A program made the translations under genes and the position numbers. The notes beneath the pieces are model-generated. The model was given only the letters and a program-made list of their open reading frames with translations, did no database searches and was not told the origin of the DNA. From assembly GCF_001905665.1 (NCBI RefSeq), contig NZ_LIVX01000005.1, positions 62,001-126,000 on the forward strand: a DNA stretch of 64,000 nucleotides. Reading direction: 5' to 3'. Origin of the DNA: Streptomyces sp. CB02261. GTDB taxonomy: Bacteria > Actinomycetota > Actinomycetes > Streptomycetales > Streptomycetaceae. The stretch's first letter is position 1. Each line of letters starts with the position of its first letter. This document shows, in pieces, positions 52,772 to 60,793 of this stretch.

Positions 52772-53808
52772 GGAGCCACTCCGTTCTTGGGCAGGCCGAG
52801 CTCTTCGGGCAGGCCGAGGGCGACGTTCATGCTCTGCACCGCGCCACCTGCGGTGCCCTTCGTCAGGTTGTCGATCGCGCTCACGCAGATGAGGCGGCGG
52901 GCGGCCGGATCCACGGCCACCTGCACCTGCACCGTGTTGGATCCGAGCACCGCGGCCGTGGACGGCCACTGACCTCGCGGTAGCAGCTGGACGAACGGTT
53001 CGTCGGCGTAGGCGGCCTCGAACACCTCCCGCACCTCGTCCACCTCGCCGGTGGCGGCCACGTGCGGGCGGAGACGGGCCGAGCAGGTGGCGAGGATGCC
53101 GCGGGGCATGGGGGCGAGGGTCGGTGTGAAGGAGACCGTCACGGGCTCGCCCGCCGCCAGGGACAGGGTCTGGGTCAGCTCGGGGGTGTGCCGGTGCCCG
53201 CCGCCGACGCCGTACGGGCTCATGGAGCCCATCACCTCGGAGCCGAGCAGCCGTGGTGCGGCGGTCCGACCCGCGCCCGAGGAGCCGCCGGCCGCCACGA
53301 CCACGACGTCGGGCTCCACCAGGCGGGCGGTGTGCGCGGGCCATAGGGCCAGGGTGACCGCGGTCGGGTAGCAGCCCGGCACGGCGATCCGGGTGGTGCC
53401 CTTCAGCTCGTCCCGGGCGCCGGGCAGCTCGGGCAGTCCGTAGGGCCAGGTGCCGGCGTGGTCGGTGCCGTAGAAGCGCCGCCACTCGGCCGGGTCCCGC
53501 AGCCGGAAGTCCGCCCCGCAGTCCACGACCAGCGTGGCGCCGCCCAGCTGCCGGGCCAGCGCCCCCGACTGTCCGTGCGGCAGGGCGAGGAACACCACGT
53601 CGTGCCCGGCGAGCGTCGCCGCCGACGTCTCCGTCAGCACACGGTCGGCGAGTGAGGTCAGGTGGGGCTGTACGCGGCCGAGCCCGGTCCCCGCGCTGCT
53701 GTGCGCGGTGAGCGCACCGATGTCGACACCGGGGTGGGAGTGGAGCAGGCGCAGGATCTCCCCGCCGGCGTACCGACTGGCTCCGGCCACCGCGACCCGT
53801 AAGGTCAT
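52768..53808 (-). CDS. argC: N-acetyl-gamma-glutamyl-phosphate reductase
   Basis: NADPH-dependent reduction of acetylglutamyl phosphate to the semialdehyde. 346 residues. Rossmann motif VAVAGASRYAGGEILRLLHSHP at the N-terminus, catalytic Cys in AVPGCYPTAVTLALWP, and the conserved GGGHRHTPELTQ. ATG 53808 gives the correct N-terminus; the upstream frame has no homology. First gene of the argC-J-B-D operon. Iron box 6 lies 86 bp upstream, and no ARG-box-like sequence was recognised. No argR, argF, argG or argH follows, so this is an ornithine cassette and not the housekeeping arginine operon. Confidence 0.95.
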   Translation of the reverse strand: MTLRVAVAGASRYAGGEILRLLHSHPGVDIGALTAHSSAGTGLGRVQPHLTSLADRVLTETSAATLAGHDVVFLALPHGQSGALARQLGGATLVVDCGADFRLRDPAEWRRFYGTDHAGTWPYGLPELPGARDELKGTTRIAVPGCYPTAVTLALWPAHTARLVEPDVVVVAAGGSSGAGRTAAPRLLGSEVMGSMSPYGVGGGHRHTPELTQTLSLAAGEPVTVSFTPTLAPMPRGILATCSARLRPHVAATGEVDEVREVFEAAYADEPFVQLLPRGQWPSTAAVLGSNTVQVQVAVDPAARRLICVSAIDNLTKGTAGGAVQSMNVALGLPEELGLPKNGVAP

Positions 53809-53893
53809 GTTCTTCCGTCTCTCCTGATGAATGGGGACGCGGCGCACGAGCGGGGGAGCACCCGGTGGGGGTCCCAACTCGGCGCACAGGAAC

Positions 53894-53912
53894 TTAACTT
53901 AGCCTAACCTAA
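53894..53912. promoter_or_regulatory. Iron box 6, upstream of argC
   Basis: TTAACTTAGCCTAACCTAA matches the reverse iron-box consensus at 16 of 19 positions. It is the only operator-like element seen before the arg operon. Confidence 0.8.
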
Positions 53913-54005
53913 GTTCCCATGGGGTGGAACGGCCGCACCGGCGCCCGCCCTTGGGGGCGGACACCTGCAACTGCGCATCAGGACAACGGAGTTGAACGCC
54001 GACGT

Positions 54006-54737
54006 TCAGTCGGCGGAGCCCCAGGCCGTCGTCAGGCCGTCGAGCCACGCGGGTGGCAGTTCGGCCGCGTCCCACTCCTCGTGCAGGGCCGACGGGGTCA
54101 CCGCGAGACGTTCCAGCACGGCGACGCTCGTGGCCGAGTGCACCAGGGAGTAGCGGCCGTGGATCGCGATCGGGCTGCCCGGCCCGTACTCCGCGTACAG
54201 CCGCTCCAGGTGCCCGCGGTGCGCCGAGGCGAACTGCGTGAGCCGCCCCGGATACCCGGCCCGCTGCCGGGGGCTCATCGTGCGCAGGACCGCGCCGAGC
54301 ACCTGCTCGGTCACCTCGGGATCGAGGTCCGAGACCTCGGCGAACGACAGGTAGAGCGGCGTGACCGCGACCTTGGCCCGCTCCATCTCGGCCCGCCCCA
54401 CGGGGGAACGCTCGTCGGGCGAGGAGGCCGTGGGACCGGAGGTGACGGCCCGCACCAGCGCCCGCTCGGCGACCGCCCCCAGCTCCTCGGTCACCGCCCG
54501 GGCACCGTCGGACCAGCCCGACGCGTACAGTGCGCCCTTCTCCTCCGGCGCGCTCCTCACGTTGTCGTCGAGCTCCTCGTACGCGAGCGCGAGCGCACCC
54601 GCCTCGACCAGTCCGATCAGCTCCTCGGCGTCGCCCGTGTAGACCCCCGCACGGGCGAGAAGCTGGAGCAGCGTGCTCTTGGCGTTGAGCACACTGGCCG
54701 CGTCGAGCTGCTGACGTCCCTCGTCGGCGGTGTTCAT
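54006..54737 (-). CDS. Hypothetical protein, 243 residues
   Basis: Soluble and mostly helical, no signal peptide. Distinctive segments are VLNAKSTLLQLLARAGVYTG, EELIGLVEAGALALAYEELD and a C-terminal RYSLVHSATSVAVLERLAVT. ATG 54737 follows AGGAGG at good spacing. It stops about 94 bp before iron box 6 on the same strand, so transcription could in principle run into the arg operon. I recognise no family; a link with the siderophore system is not evident. Confidence 0.7.
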   Translation of the reverse strand: MNTADEGRQQLDAASVLNAKSTLLQLLARAGVYTGDAEELIGLVEAGALALAYEELDDNVRSAPEEKGALYASGWSDGARAVTEELGAVAERALVRAVTSGPTASSPDERSPVGRAEMERAKVAVTPLYLSFAEVSDLDPEVTEQVLGAVLRTMSPRQRAGYPGRLTQFASAHRGHLERLYAEYGPGSPIAIHGRYSLVHSATSVAVLERLAVTPSALHEEWDAAELPPAWLDGLTTAWGSAD

Positions 54738-54883
54738 GGGGAGTCCTCCTCGTCGTACGGACGGCCCGGTGCGGGCGCGCGGAACGCTCCGTCGGAGCCT
54801 ACGCAACGCCCGTACCCCGAGGGCCCGCCTCCCCCCTCGTGTTCCTGATCGGGGTCGAGTACCGCCCGTGCGCACCGCTGCCG

Positions 54884-55603
54884 TCAGCCCCGGTACACGC
54901 GCAGCTCCGCCACCTCGTACGACATCTCCGACGTCCCGGCGTCAGGCGCCGGATGGTAGCGGCCCGCGCACACCGACAGGTTCACGATGAGGTGCGCCCG
55001 CCAGGAGCGCCCCACCCCGCGCCGGTCGTCGAAGACCCGCGCGCCGTTGATCCACCACACCACGTTGCGCGCGCCGAGCTCGACCCGGAAGTCCACCCAT
55101 GCCCCCGGCCGGATCGCGGGGTCCCGGAAGTAGAGGTGGCGCCCGCGGACCCGGTTCGACAGCTCCAGCAGGTCCGGGTTGTCGGGGTGGTACTCGAAGA
55201 CGTCGATCTCCTGCCCGCCGTCGAGCCAGGTCCAGATCGCCGGCCAGGCGCCGGTCTCCTCCGGCAGCCGCACCCGCGCCTCCAGGACGTCACCCGCCCG
55301 CACCAGGAAGCCCTCGGAGCTTCCCTCGGTGGTGAGCAGCCCCGCGTCCCAGTTGCCGTCGGACCGCCGGGTCGCCCGGAAGACGCCCGTCCTGCTGTAC
55401 GAGGGGTCCTCCACGAGGTGGTCGAGCTTGTTGTCACCCGGGTTGGTCGGCCCGCCGCCGGGATAGGCCCAGGACCGGCCGGCGCCCCACTGCTCGGTGG
55501 AGGAGAAGTCCGCGTCGAGCACGAGGGTTCCCGGCGTCCGGGCGGGCCCGCCCGGATCGCTCCTGCGGCGCCTCAGCAGCCGGTCGAAGAGGTTGGACAG
55601 CAC
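54884..55603 (-). CDS. GH16-like beta-glucanase fold protein without signal peptide
   Basis: 239 residues with the concanavalin-A-like fold of GH16. The catalytic motif is complete: E-I-D-V-F-E at Glu132, Asp134 and Glu137, preceded by GAWPAIWTWLDGGQ and followed by WVDFRVELGARNVVWWINGA. Most GH16 enzymes are secreted, yet the start (GTG 55603, with AAGGAG before it) gives only a basic N-terminus LLRRRRSDPGGP and no hydrophobic stretch, and the upstream frame adds none. It may act inside the cell, use another exit, or be a non-catalytic lectin-like relative. Next to a pectate lyase, a role in plant-polymer use is plausible. Confidence 0.8.
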   Translation of the reverse strand: MLSNLFDRLLRRRRSDPGGPARTPGTLVLDADFSSTEQWGAGRSWAYPGGGPTNPGDNKLDHLVEDPSYSRTGVFRATRRSDGNWDAGLLTTEGSSEGFLVRAGDVLEARVRLPEETGAWPAIWTWLDGGQEIDVFEYHPDNPDLLELSNRVRGRHLYFRDPAIRPGAWVDFRVELGARNVVWWINGARVFDDRRGVGRSWRAHLIVNLSVCAGRYHPAPDAGTSEMSYEVAELRVYRG

Positions 55604-55766
55604 GGCACGCTCCTTTCGCGGGGGTATGGCCCGGCATGGGAGGGATGCTGCCCACCGCGGATCCCCCGTACGCGACCGGCCACCCGTTGGCGACAAGTCG
55701 TCACGGAGGTGTCGGCAGTCGGTCCGGGCCGGGGCGTCGCCGGACCCGGACCGACACGCGCGGTGG

Positions 55767-57347
55767 TTATCCGCCGTACGTCTCGAACTCGGCGATCCGG
55801 GGGGTGCCGGTCGCGCTGACGATCTCGAAGGTGATCTTGGTGAGGGAGGTCCGGGGGACGGTGATGACGCCCGCTCCGGTGCCCGACGTCAGCACGGCTC
55901 CGGTGTCGCCGTTGAGGACCCGCCAGGACCCGATGGCGCCCGTCGCGCCCGCCGCCTCACGGATGGCGAGGGAGGAGACGGTCGTGGCGGAGCCCCACTT
56001 GATGGACACGGAGCCGGTGGAGCCGGCCGGCGACCAGTACGTGCCGAGGTTGCCGTCCCGTACGTTGCCGTAGCTGGTGCCGTCCGCCTTGCTCGAACCG
56101 TCGGAGCCGGCCCCGATGCTGAGGTTGGTCCCGCTCGGCTGGGTCGGCCCGGGGGTGGGCGTGGTGGGAACCGGGGTGGTGGCGGTCGGCGTGGGCGCGG
56201 GGGTGGTGGTCGTCGGGGTCGGTGTGGGGCTCGGCGTCTGCGGCGAGCAGCTGCCGTTCGACACCTGAAGTCCCTTGTTCGCACCGGCCGTCCGGCTCAC
56301 GACGTCCGGCACGCAGCCGGCCGCGTCCAGGGCGAAGGGGTACGGGATGGCGACCGTGGTGTTGGACTGCGGGTTCGGCCCGGCGGGGTTGTTGTCGGTG
56401 CCGCGGGCGGACCAGGTCACGTTGTCGAAGACGTTGCCGGCGACCTGCCAGTATCCGGCGGCGTCCGTGTAGAACGTGCCCAGGACGTCCTTGGAGTCCT
56501 CGAAGTAGTTGTTGTCCACCTTGGCGCGGGCGCCCGCACGGGAGTTGATGCCGGACTCGTTGATCCGCAGGTAGTGGTTGTTGTACATGTGGCCGATGCC
56601 GCCGCGGAGCAGGGGCGCCCGCGAGTCGATGTTCTCGTAGAGGTTGTGGTGGTACGTGACGAAACCGTTCGAGAGCTCCGTCTCGCTGGAACCGACGAGG
56701 CCGCCGCGACCGGAGTTGCGCAGGATGCTGTACGAGAGGGTGACGTACTGGGTGTTGTCCTTCATGTCGAAGAGGCCGTCGAAGCCCTCCGACTCGCCGC
56801 CCGACGCCTCCAGGGTGACGTGATCGACCCAGACGTTGCGGACGCCGCTCTCCATGCCGATGGCGTCACCGCCGTTGGAGATGGGCGAGCCCGACTTCTT
56901 GACGTTCCTCACGGTCACGTTCTGGATGATGATGTTGCTGGACTCGCGTATGTGGATGCCGAGTTGGTCGAAGACGGCGCCCGCTCCGACTCCGACGATG
57001 GTGACGTTGCTGATCTGCTTCAGCTCGATGACACCGGCCGCCGTGTTGCAGCTGGTGCCCGACACCTTGGCGGTGTTGGCGTGGTTGACGGTGCCCTCGA
57101 CCTCGATGGTGATCGGGGTGCTGCTGCTGGCCCGGCCGCACAGGGCCGCGTGGATCTGGGTGCCCGTGGTGGCCCGTACCGTCTGCCCGCCCGCGCCGCC
57201 GGTGGTTCCGCCGTTCTGCGTGGCGTACCCGGTGGCGCCGCCGGTCGCCGCCGATGCCTGAGGCATCGACAGCACCACACCGGTGGCGGCCGCCAGGGCC
57301 ATCGCGGCCGCCGCCGCGTGCAGTCGGAATGTGACTCGTCGTCTCAT
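55767..57347 (-). CDS. Secreted pectate lyase (PL1) with C-terminal F5/8-type module
   Basis: Cleaves polygalacturonate by beta-elimination outside the cell; 526 residues. Signal peptide 1-33 (ending PQASAA). The PL1 beta-helix carries GGDAIGMESGVRNVWVDHVTL (WVDH at 173-176) and the catalytic RAPLLR at 243-248. A Pro/Thr linker (about 370-405) leads to a discoidin-like domain (about 406-526) with NLSIGAGSDGSSKADGTSYG and DGNLGTYWSP, probably a carbohydrate-binding module. The perfect palindrome GAAAGCGCTTTC lies 104 bp upstream of the ATG, a different LacI-family operator from those of the glucan locus. Confidence 0.93.
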   Translation of the reverse strand: MRRRVTFRLHAAAAAMALAAATGVVLSMPQASAATGGATGYATQNGGTTGGAGGQTVRATTGTQIHAALCGRASSSTPITIEVEGTVNHANTAKVSGTSCNTAAGVIELKQISNVTIVGVGAGAVFDQLGIHIRESSNIIIQNVTVRNVKKSGSPISNGGDAIGMESGVRNVWVDHVTLEASGGESEGFDGLFDMKDNTQYVTLSYSILRNSGRGGLVGSSETELSNGFVTYHHNLYENIDSRAPLLRGGIGHMYNNHYLRINESGINSRAGARAKVDNNYFEDSKDVLGTFYTDAAGYWQVAGNVFDNVTWSARGTDNNPAGPNPQSNTTVAIPYPFALDAAGCVPDVVSRTAGANKGLQVSNGSCSPQTPSPTPTPTTTTPAPTPTATTPVPTTPTPGPTQPSGTNLSIGAGSDGSSKADGTSYGNVRDGNLGTYWSPAGSTGSVSIKWGSATTVSSLAIREAAGATGAIGSWRVLNGDTGAVLTSGTGAGVITVPRTSLTKITFEIVSATGTPRIAEFETYGG

Positions 57348-57450
57348 GCTCGCCGTCCTACTCGTCTGTGAACGTCAGGGGGTGAAAAGCCGTTCGGTGC
57401 AGAGGGATCCGGTCGCGGGCAGCCTTGGGGGAGGCGTCCACGACCGCATG

Positions 57451-57462
57451 GAAAGCGCTTTC
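57451..57462. promoter_or_regulatory. LacI-type operator of the pectate lyase gene
   Basis: Perfect 12-bp palindrome GAAAGCGCTTTC, with the central CG of LacI-family sites but different flanks from the GAGAGCGCTCTC sites. Its regulator is not encoded nearby. Confidence 0.65.
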
Positions 57463-57530
57463 TTCACGGGACGATAGGGCGCCCCCTGAGGCGTGGCAAG
57501 GCTTCGCGCAGACGCTGCCCCCGGCGTCCC

Positions 57531-57552
57531 GTCCCGTACGGGACAGCTGTCC
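57531..57552. repeat. Two abutting perfect palindromes
   Basis: GTCCCGTACGGGAC (57531-57544) overlaps GGACAGCTGTCC (57541-57552). They lie between the pectate lyase promoter and the terminator of the next gene. Function unknown; possible operator or extra hairpin. Confidence 0.6.
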
Positions 57553-57560
57553 GGATACGC

Positions 57561-57600
57561 GTCCGAGGGCCGGGTGCCGTGCGGCACCCGGCCCTCGGAC
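57561..57600. terminator. 19-bp-stem terminator of the small secreted protein gene
   Basis: 57561-57579 pairs perfectly with 57582-57600 around a 2-base centre, 18 bp after the stop of the gene at 57619-58293. Confidence 0.9.
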
Positions 57601-57618
57601 GTGCGGGGTTCTGCGGTG

Positions 57619-58293
57619 TCAGGGGTAGAGGCAGAGCGGGACCGCCACCCGGCCCGCGTTGCTCACGGTGCCCGTGGTGACGTCGACCGCGAGCACGTAC
57701 ATGGTCCGGCTTGAGCTCTGCCGGCAGTTCTGCGGGGTCACCAGCCTGGAGCCGTAGGAGCTGCCGTAGTTGCCCATCTGCGAGTGGTAGCCCCTTCCGG
57801 GTTCGTATCCCTGGAAGGTGAGGTGCGCGGGGCTGACGGCCAACCGGCTGCCGTACTGCGTCCACGAGGCGTGGGTGCCGTTCGCGGGCAGTTGGCCGGG
57901 GTTCGCGTACCCCGTGGCCGCGTGCGCGTTGGCGAGGCGGTTGTCGGCACGACTTCGCGGGTCGACGCAGACGTGGTCCGAGGGGCGGGTCTCCCGCCAG
58001 ACGAACCCCTGCTTGCAGGTGTCCGGACCGTACGCCCCGCCTCCCGGCTGCACGTTCGAGGGGCCGAGCCGGTTCTCCTCCCACGTCTTGGTGCGCCATT
58101 GCGGACTTACGCAGACGCGGTCGCCGCTCACCGCCTCACGCCATACGAGGCCGGAGGCGCACGTGTAGGGGCCGTACTGCGCCTGAGCGGGAGAGGCCGC
58201 GGTGAGGGTCGCTGCCGCCACGGTGAGCGCCAGTCCCCCCGAGAGGAGCAGGCCGCGGCGAGGCGTGCGGCGACTGAAGGATTTTCCGTCCAT
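57619..58293 (-). CDS. Secreted protein with two Cys-containing repeats
   Basis: 224 residues. A basic leader RRTPRRGLLLSGGLALTVAA and cleavage after SPAQAQ give a Sec (possibly Tat) signal. Two copies of a repeat follow: YGPYTCASGLVWREAVSGDRVCVSP and YGPDTCKQGFVWRETRPSDHVCVDP (each split in the text only by reading), each with two cysteines and a trailing R-x-N segment. The C-terminal domain (about 130-224) is beta-rich and ends NAGRVAVPLCLYP. I have seen this repeat in other Streptomyces secreted proteins but know no function. ATG 58293 follows GGAGG. Confidence 0.8.
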   Translation of the reverse strand: MDGKSFSRRTPRRGLLLSGGLALTVAAATLTAASPAQAQYGPYTCASGLVWREAVSGDRVCVSPQWRTKTWEENRLGPSNVQPGGGAYGPDTCKQGFVWRETRPSDHVCVDPRSRADNRLANAHAATGYANPGQLPANGTHASWTQYGSRLAVSPAHLTFQGYEPGRGYHSQMGNYGSSYGSRLVTPQNCRQSSSRTMYVLAVDVTTGTVSNAGRVAVPLCLYP

Positions 58294-58789
58294 GAGGAAC
58301 CTCCGGACGTGGATGTGGGTTTCGCGGCGAGAGGAGGATCGAGCCCCCTTCGATCGCCGCCACGGGCTGTCGCGTGACGCCTTCCGGCGAGCGACGCCTC
58401 CCTCAGTAAAGCCCCGGGTGGCCTCCTCGGCATCTCGGAGAGATCGGCCTTTCGGTCGAGGGAGCGAAACCCGAGGCACCGCAAGGGCGTCGCGCTCCGG
58501 CGGACACCTTGGGAGGGGACGTCGTACGGAGAGCCGCCCAGGCCTCACGGTGCCCCCACGGACACCGCCGTCGACCCCGCTCTTGCCACCCGGGCCTTGA
58601 TCACGTACCGTCGCTCGACGTGAACACCGGACCGGCGACTCGACGCCACACACAGACGGGCCATCCGGTGGACGACTGACCGCTCAGTGGGTGCCCGGCA
58701 GGCACCCCCTCGGTTCGGCACGTGGACCTCCTCGATGCGCAAGCACGACAAGTCCGTTTCCGTGTCGAATCAACAGCGAGGTCATCCAC
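58294..58789. other. 496-bp intergenic region, no gene recognised
   Basis: This divergent region separates the small secreted protein gene and the VOC gene. It should hold both promoters. A hairpin GGGTGCC-CGGCA-GGCACCC lies at 58689-58707, about 80 bp before the VOC start. The open frames in it are arginine-rich shadows. No iron box, LacI-type palindrome or known riboswitch core was recognised. Confidence 0.6.
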
Positions 58790-59164
58790 ATGGCAGTCAC
58801 GTTCAACCACACCATCATCGCCGCCAAGGACCGCCACGAATCGGCGACGTTCTTCCGGGAGTTGCTGGAACTCCCCGAAGCGCCGTCCTGGGGTCCCTTC
58901 CTCAACGTCCAGCTCGCCGACGGCGTCCTCATCCAGTTCGCCGAGCCCCCGTTCGAGATCCAGATGCAGCACTACGCCTTCCTCGTCGACGACGAACTGT
59001 TCGACCGCGCGTACCAGCGGCTGTGCGACCAGGGGATCGAGCACTGGGCCGATCCGCAGATGCGGCGCCCCGGCGAGACCAACACCGAACACGGCGGCAG
59101 GGGCGTCTACTTCAAGGACCCCGCAGGTCACGCCTTCGAGCTGATCACACGGCCGTACCTGTAG
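58790..59164 (+). CDS. VOC/glyoxalase-fold protein
   Basis: 124 residues, a single vicinal-oxygen-chelate domain of normal length. It has the paired beta-alpha-beta-beta-beta units: FNHTIIAAKDRHESATFFREL with the first metal-ligand position His7, QHYAFLVDDELFDRAYQRL, and the closing GVYFKDPAGHAFELITRPY with the Glu ligand. ATG 58790 has GCGAGG upstream. It is monocistronic and convergent with the hydrolase gene through a terminator. The substrate is unknown; such proteins range from glyoxalases to drug-binding proteins. Confidence 0.88.
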   Translation: MAVTFNHTIIAAKDRHESATFFRELLELPEAPSWGPFLNVQLADGVLIQFAEPPFEIQMQHYAFLVDDELFDRAYQRLCDQGIEHWADPQMRRPGETNTEHGGRGVYFKDPAGHAFELITRPYL

Positions 59165-59177
59165 GCGCCGCACGCGA

Positions 59178-59223
59178 AGGCGGCCGGCCGGGCACCCCGT
59201 GACGAGGCGCCCGGCCGGGCCGC
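59178..59223. terminator. Bidirectional terminator
   Basis: GGCGGCCGGCCGGGC (59178-59192) pairs with GCCCGGCCGGGCCGCC (59208-59223) with one bulged base, between the VOC gene and the convergent hydrolase gene. Confidence 0.8.
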
Positions 59224-59239
59224 CGGCCCGGCGGGACAC

Positions 59240-60625
59240 TCAGCCGGTGAACTCCCCGTCACGGGCCACGACGACACCGCCGTGCACGACCATGTCCCGG
59301 CGGGGCATGTCCACGACGACCTGCGGCAGGCACTCGCCCCGGACCAGGACGAAGTCGGCCGGTGCGCCCGCCGTGAAGTCGGCGTGCGCGAGACCCATGA
59401 CGTCCGCGCCCCCGTGCGCCGCGACGCCGTAGCAGTCCGTCAGCTCCTCGTCGAGACGCACGTCCGTCACCCAGCCGAGGATGTGCGCGCGGTGCATCAT
59501 GTCGGCGTTGCCGAACGGGCTCCAGGAGTCGCGGACCCCGTCGGAACCGAGCCCGACCCGTACCCCGTGCTCCCGCAGCCGGGCGATCGGCAGCACCAGG
59601 GAGTCGGACGGCGCGACCGTCGTGAGTGCGATGTCCTGGTCGCCCAGGTCCGCCGCGACGGAGCCCAGTTCGCGATCCGTCAGGCCCGGCAGACAGAACA
59701 CATGGCTGACGGTGACCTTTCCGGCGAGGGAGAGGGCGCGTGTGCGGTCGACGATGCCGCGCATGGCCGCCATGCCCTTCTCGCCGCGGTCGTGCAGATG
59801 GATGTCCACGCCGACGCCGTGGCGGTCCGCGATGCCGAAGACCGCGTCGAGCTGCTCGTCGAGAGCCCCGTCGAACCCGGCCGGGTCGATGCCGCCGATC
59901 ATGTCGATCAGCCCCTCACGCGCTGCCTTCTCCAGCAGCGCCGTGGTGCCCGGCGTGCGGATGACGCCGTGCTGGGGGAAGGCGACGATCTGGACGTCGA
60001 GTGCGTGGCGCAGACGCTCACGGGCCTCCGCGACTCCCTCCACGCCGGCCAGACCGTAGGCCGGGGCCACGTCGGCGTGGGCACGCATCGCCCGGGTGCC
60101 CCGGGAGACGGCGTGGGACATCAGCCCGTACGCCCGCTCCGCTACGGGGCGCCGCTGACTGCGGAAGAGCTCCACGTCCTGGGCGACGTAGTCGGCGATG
60201 CCGCTCGCCGGCCGGCGCGACACCCAGGAACCGCCCCAGGTCGTCTTGTCGGGGTGGATGTGGGCGTCCACGAGCGACGGCAGCGCGATCCGGCCGCCCC
60301 CGTCGACGACCCGGGCGCCGCGCGGCGCCGGGCCGCCCGAGACGCGCCCGTCGACGACCACGAGGTCCGTGGCCCGCGCCGCGCCGAACAGGCGCACGTC
60401 ACGGAAGACCACGGCCCGCCCCGGCCGTCCGGACAGGGCGGAAGCGGCCGGTTCGGCGGAGGAGGCGGCGGAGGCGCCGGAACCAGGACCGGCCGCGGCC
60501 GCCGCCTGCGCGGGCGCGGCCATGGCGGCGGTCGTGGCCGTCGTACCGGCGAGAGCGGCGGCACCGGCGAGGACGCTGCGGCGACTGAGCGTGCTGGACG
60601 GCGGAGTGGTGGCGTCGACGCGCAT
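59240..60625 (-). CDS. Tat-exported cytosine-deaminase-like metal hydrolase
   Basis: 461 residues of the amidohydrolase superfamily. A twin-arginine signal (LSRRSVLAGAAALAG, Arg15-Arg16) and an Ala-rich region precede the catalytic domain. The metal site DAHIHPDKTTW (His122, His124) is the cytosine-deaminase form, followed by GVDIHLHDRGEKG, GKVTVSHVFCLPGL and GSDGVRDSWSPFGN. Cytosine deaminases are normally cytoplasmic, so folded export by Tat is unusual and the substrate may be an extracellular cyclic amide or nucleobase analogue. ATG 60625 follows AAGGAG. Two GTATAC-centred sites lie upstream, and the GntR gene is the next gene upstream on the same strand. Confidence 0.85.
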   Translation of the reverse strand: MRVDATTPPSSTLSRRSVLAGAAALAGTTATTAAMAAPAQAAAAAGPGSGASAASSAEPAASALSGRPGRAVVFRDVRLFGAARATDLVVVDGRVSGGPAPRGARVVDGGGRIALPSLVDAHIHPDKTTWGGSWVSRRPASGIADYVAQDVELFRSQRRPVAERAYGLMSHAVSRGTRAMRAHADVAPAYGLAGVEGVAEARERLRHALDVQIVAFPQHGVIRTPGTTALLEKAAREGLIDMIGGIDPAGFDGALDEQLDAVFGIADRHGVGVDIHLHDRGEKGMAAMRGIVDRTRALSLAGKVTVSHVFCLPGLTDRELGSVAADLGDQDIALTTVAPSDSLVLPIARLREHGVRVGLGSDGVRDSWSPFGNADMMHRAHILGWVTDVRLDEELTDCYGVAAHGGADVMGLAHADFTAGAPADFVLVRGECLPQVVVDMPRRDMVVHGGVVVARDGEFTG

Positions 60626-60661
60626 GGATGCTCCTTGGGGGAGTGGGGCCGAGGGCTTCCC

Positions 60662-60676
60662 GTTTTGTATACCAAG
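60662..60676. promoter_or_regulatory. GTATAC-centred operator 1 of the hydrolase
   Basis: The palindrome TTGTATACCAA lies about 42 bp before the hydrolase start, the form expected for a FadR-type GntR protein. Confidence 0.6.
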
Positions 60677-60767
60677 CCCAGGCCGGGCGACAAGGTCCGG
60701 CATCGCTTCATGGCGGAATGCTGCATATGTTCCGTAAGGGCGTCAAGGGATGGGCGTGAGAGGCGCT

Positions 60768-60782
60768 GCTGGTATACGAAGA
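60768..60782. promoter_or_regulatory. GTATAC-centred operator 2 of the hydrolase
   Basis: TGGTATACGAA is centred 105 bp from operator 1, about ten helical turns, and lies just after the regulator's stop codon. Confidence 0.5.
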
Positions 60783-60793
60783 CGAGGGAGAGG

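Noticed and set aside
49465..53808. Housekeeping arginine biosynthesis operon
   Set aside because: It lacks argR, argF, argG and argH and has an iron box, so a dedicated ornithine supply fits better, pending a genome check.
58294..58540. Possible c-di-AMP (ydaO) riboswitch before the small secreted protein gene
   Set aside because: Such riboswitches often precede Streptomyces secreted wall proteins, but I could not find the conserved core in the sequence.
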